From assembly GCA_030710605.1 (NCBI GenBank), contig CP092870.1:95238941-95302940 (forward strand): 64,000 nucleotides of DNA, read 5' to 3'. The notes below the pieces were generated by a model. It did not search any database. It was given only the letters and a program-made list of their open reading frames with translations, and was not told the origin of the DNA. Positions 62,685 through 64,000 of the stretch are shown one piece after another. This DNA is from Cordylochernes scorpioides. Taxonomy: Eukaryota; Arthropoda; Arachnida; Pseudoscorpiones; Chernetidae. Both the position numbers and the translations under genes were made by a program. Every line of letters starts with the position of its first letter. Positions within the stretch are counted from its first letter, which is position 1.

Positions 62685-63160
62685 TTACTGATGGCTTTCG
62701 CCATCTATCGGAATAAGTATCAACTATTCGTTGGTTTTTGGAATAATTAAAACGAATCAACGAATAGTTGATTTTTTATTCCGATAGACAATTTGACAAT
62801 TTAAACAATTTTATTGATTCTTTTAATCAAATTTTACAAAGGATAAAATATAAAAGAGTAAAAGGGCATATAAAGTGTAGGGGAATATATATACAAATGT
62901 CTTCAGCAAGGAAGGCTTCCCCACCTTGAGAGAGTTCTCCTCCAGACAAGGTCTTCACTCCTCAGTTCCGCACCGAGGAAGTGCCTATAGATGCGCGTCT
63001 TGGCAGACGCCAGGATGGCCAGGGCGTCATCGTCTAGGCCATGCCCGAAGACCCAGCCCTGCAGGTCAGGGGGCCGCACGATTTTATTCCGATAGATGGA
63101 GCACCCATCAGCAACTTTAAGTTGCACAATAAGGAGATGCCTTTTTTCTTACTTTATAAA
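62685..63160. mobile_element. MITE-F split by a LINE3 insertion
   Basis: MITE-F arms at 62685-62788 and 63082-63160. LINE3 (62789-63081, -) is flanked by a 15-bp target duplication TTTTATTCCGATAGA (62774-62788 and 63082-63096). Coding end on the - strand: RPPDLQGWVFGHGLDDDAL to a stop at 62903. The 3' end has hairpin TTGATTAAAAGAATCAA, AATAAA and repeated AATTGTC. Confidence 0.85.
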
Positions 63161-63227
63161 AAGGGTTTATATGAAATCTCCTATTTGAATTGGTACTCGG
63201 TTCACCGCAGCAATCCACGTTTAGTAG

Positions 63228-63525
63228 GTCGGTGTTCTAAACCGTTGGTTTTTAACCGCTACTACCCGGGAACGAATCCCGCATTGGGCACTTTTTTCTA
63301 ATAAAAAAAAAAAATAAATGTTCCAATGGCCCCCGATTCTAGTAAAATTCCAACCTCACCGGCGAGTGCAAGTAACCAAATGGTGCTCTGGCACATTTGT
63401 AAGTGCAAAAGTCGAACTGCTTTTCACATGTGTAGACATGTGGTACACTTACAGTAAAAGCAATTGCTAACTTCTACCCACCATGATTATCATGGCCTGT
63501 ACCACGTGTACTAGGGATAATATAA
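63228..63525 (+). mobile_element. SINE1, near full length
   Basis: Head TCGGTGTTCTAAACCGTTGG, mutated B box GGAACGAATCCC, full body, GGGATAA tail with A-run. Confidence 0.88.
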
Positions 63526-63814
63526 AAAAAAAACTATCATCTTTTTTTAAGGTTAAAAGTTTAACACTAAGAACAAATGTCAACTTTGTGTTGAACGTTC
63601 TGCTTTGAAAGGAGGTCTCTCATGAGATATCATAGCCTAGAACATAGCTAATGGCCATTTTAGGTAGTGTCTTATCAGAAACTGTCATGTCAGACCGAGT
63701 TATGAGAAGTCTTTCAACTAAAAAACAGTCTCTGATGAGAGGCCACTACTTCTAGGAGAGACCGGGATTAGACATGGTTTTAGGCTGAGGGCTTTCATGG
63801 GAGACTGGCTCTAC

Positions 63815-63851
<37 letters not shown>

Positions 63852-64000
63852 AAACTGATTTATTACAATGTTCATATAAGATTACAAAATTGAATAAATA
63901 AGATTATATAATGATAGATATATGAATAAATAGATATGAATAGATAAAGATAATTGATAAATATACATTTATATATATATGTGAAAATTTAGTGGTAAAT
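63526..64000. other. Unassigned stretch with GA microsatellite
   Basis: (GA)n at 63807-63850. 63600-63790 has ribozyme-like words (CTGATGAGAGGCC; GACATGGTTTTAGGC) but no consistent fold. No gene. Confidence 0.5.

Noticed and set aside
63740-63800. Possible hammerhead (CTGATGAGAGGCC, and GACATGGTTTTAGGC)
   Set aside because: The core words are not in an order or spacing that allows three helices.

Overview
The window looks like nuclear DNA of a bilaterian invertebrate. It is AT-rich, has GT-AG introns, and is packed with transposons. Protein similarity is judged from memory of the families, so the phylum is left open; the mix of I-group LINEs, tRNA-derived SINEs, Helitrons, Tc1/mariner elements and hammerhead-bearing repeats would fit an arthropod or a lophotrochozoan.

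Two host genes can be read with confidence. At the left edge, on the + strand, are the last three coding exons of VPS52 (GARP/EARP tethering complex): 1-115, 6617-6735 and 7875-8021, with matching splice phases and a natural stop. Facing it on the - strand is a complete five-exon gene of the CIMIP2/FAM166 family (ciliary microtubule inner proteins), with exons at 32118-32054, 31771-31554, 29544-29354, 21802-21415 and 13891-13794. These join to exactly 960 nt (319 residues plus stop), and an AATAAA follows the stop. The two genes converge tail to tail. Five further coding-like exons with no recognised identity lie at 12367-12586 (+), 30937-30999 (-), 30737-30920 (-), 36784-36891 (+) and 51019-51199 (+).

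The rest is mobile DNA. 0-11 kb: a broken I-superfamily LINE with RNase H (376-4735, -) interrupted by a SINE, six more short 3' ends of the same LINE, and MITEs inside the VPS52 introns. 10-20 kb: non-autonomous Helitrons with the expected ends (TC...hairpin...CTAG between A and T). 25.5-26.9 kb: a dead Tc1-like transposon. 37.6-38.9 kb: an intact DD37D mariner-like transposon with perfect 24-bp terminal repeats, a TA duplication and an open transposase. 44.5-48.1 kb: a GC-rich head-to-tail array of a gag-only retroelement, two copies with an intact identical 420-codon ORF and one 5'-truncated copy, and no reverse transcriptase. 49.6-51.0 kb: a ~95-bp minisatellite with a three-monomer higher-order repeat. 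60.3 kb: a tRNA-Gly(GCC) gene inside a Helitron. LINE 3' ends with hairpin/AATAAA/(TTG)n tails recur throughout.

The most interesting signal is a set of type I hammerhead ribozyme motifs spread over several repeat families. One (23124-23083, -) has an intact core, three helices and a GUC cleavage site; others have partial stem-II defects, single core mutations, lost helix III or bulged stems. They resemble the minimal hammerheads known from Penelope-like retroelements, but no Penelope ORF is present in the window.

Repeat names used below (SINE1-3, MITE-A to G, LINE1-3, family B) are local labels only.
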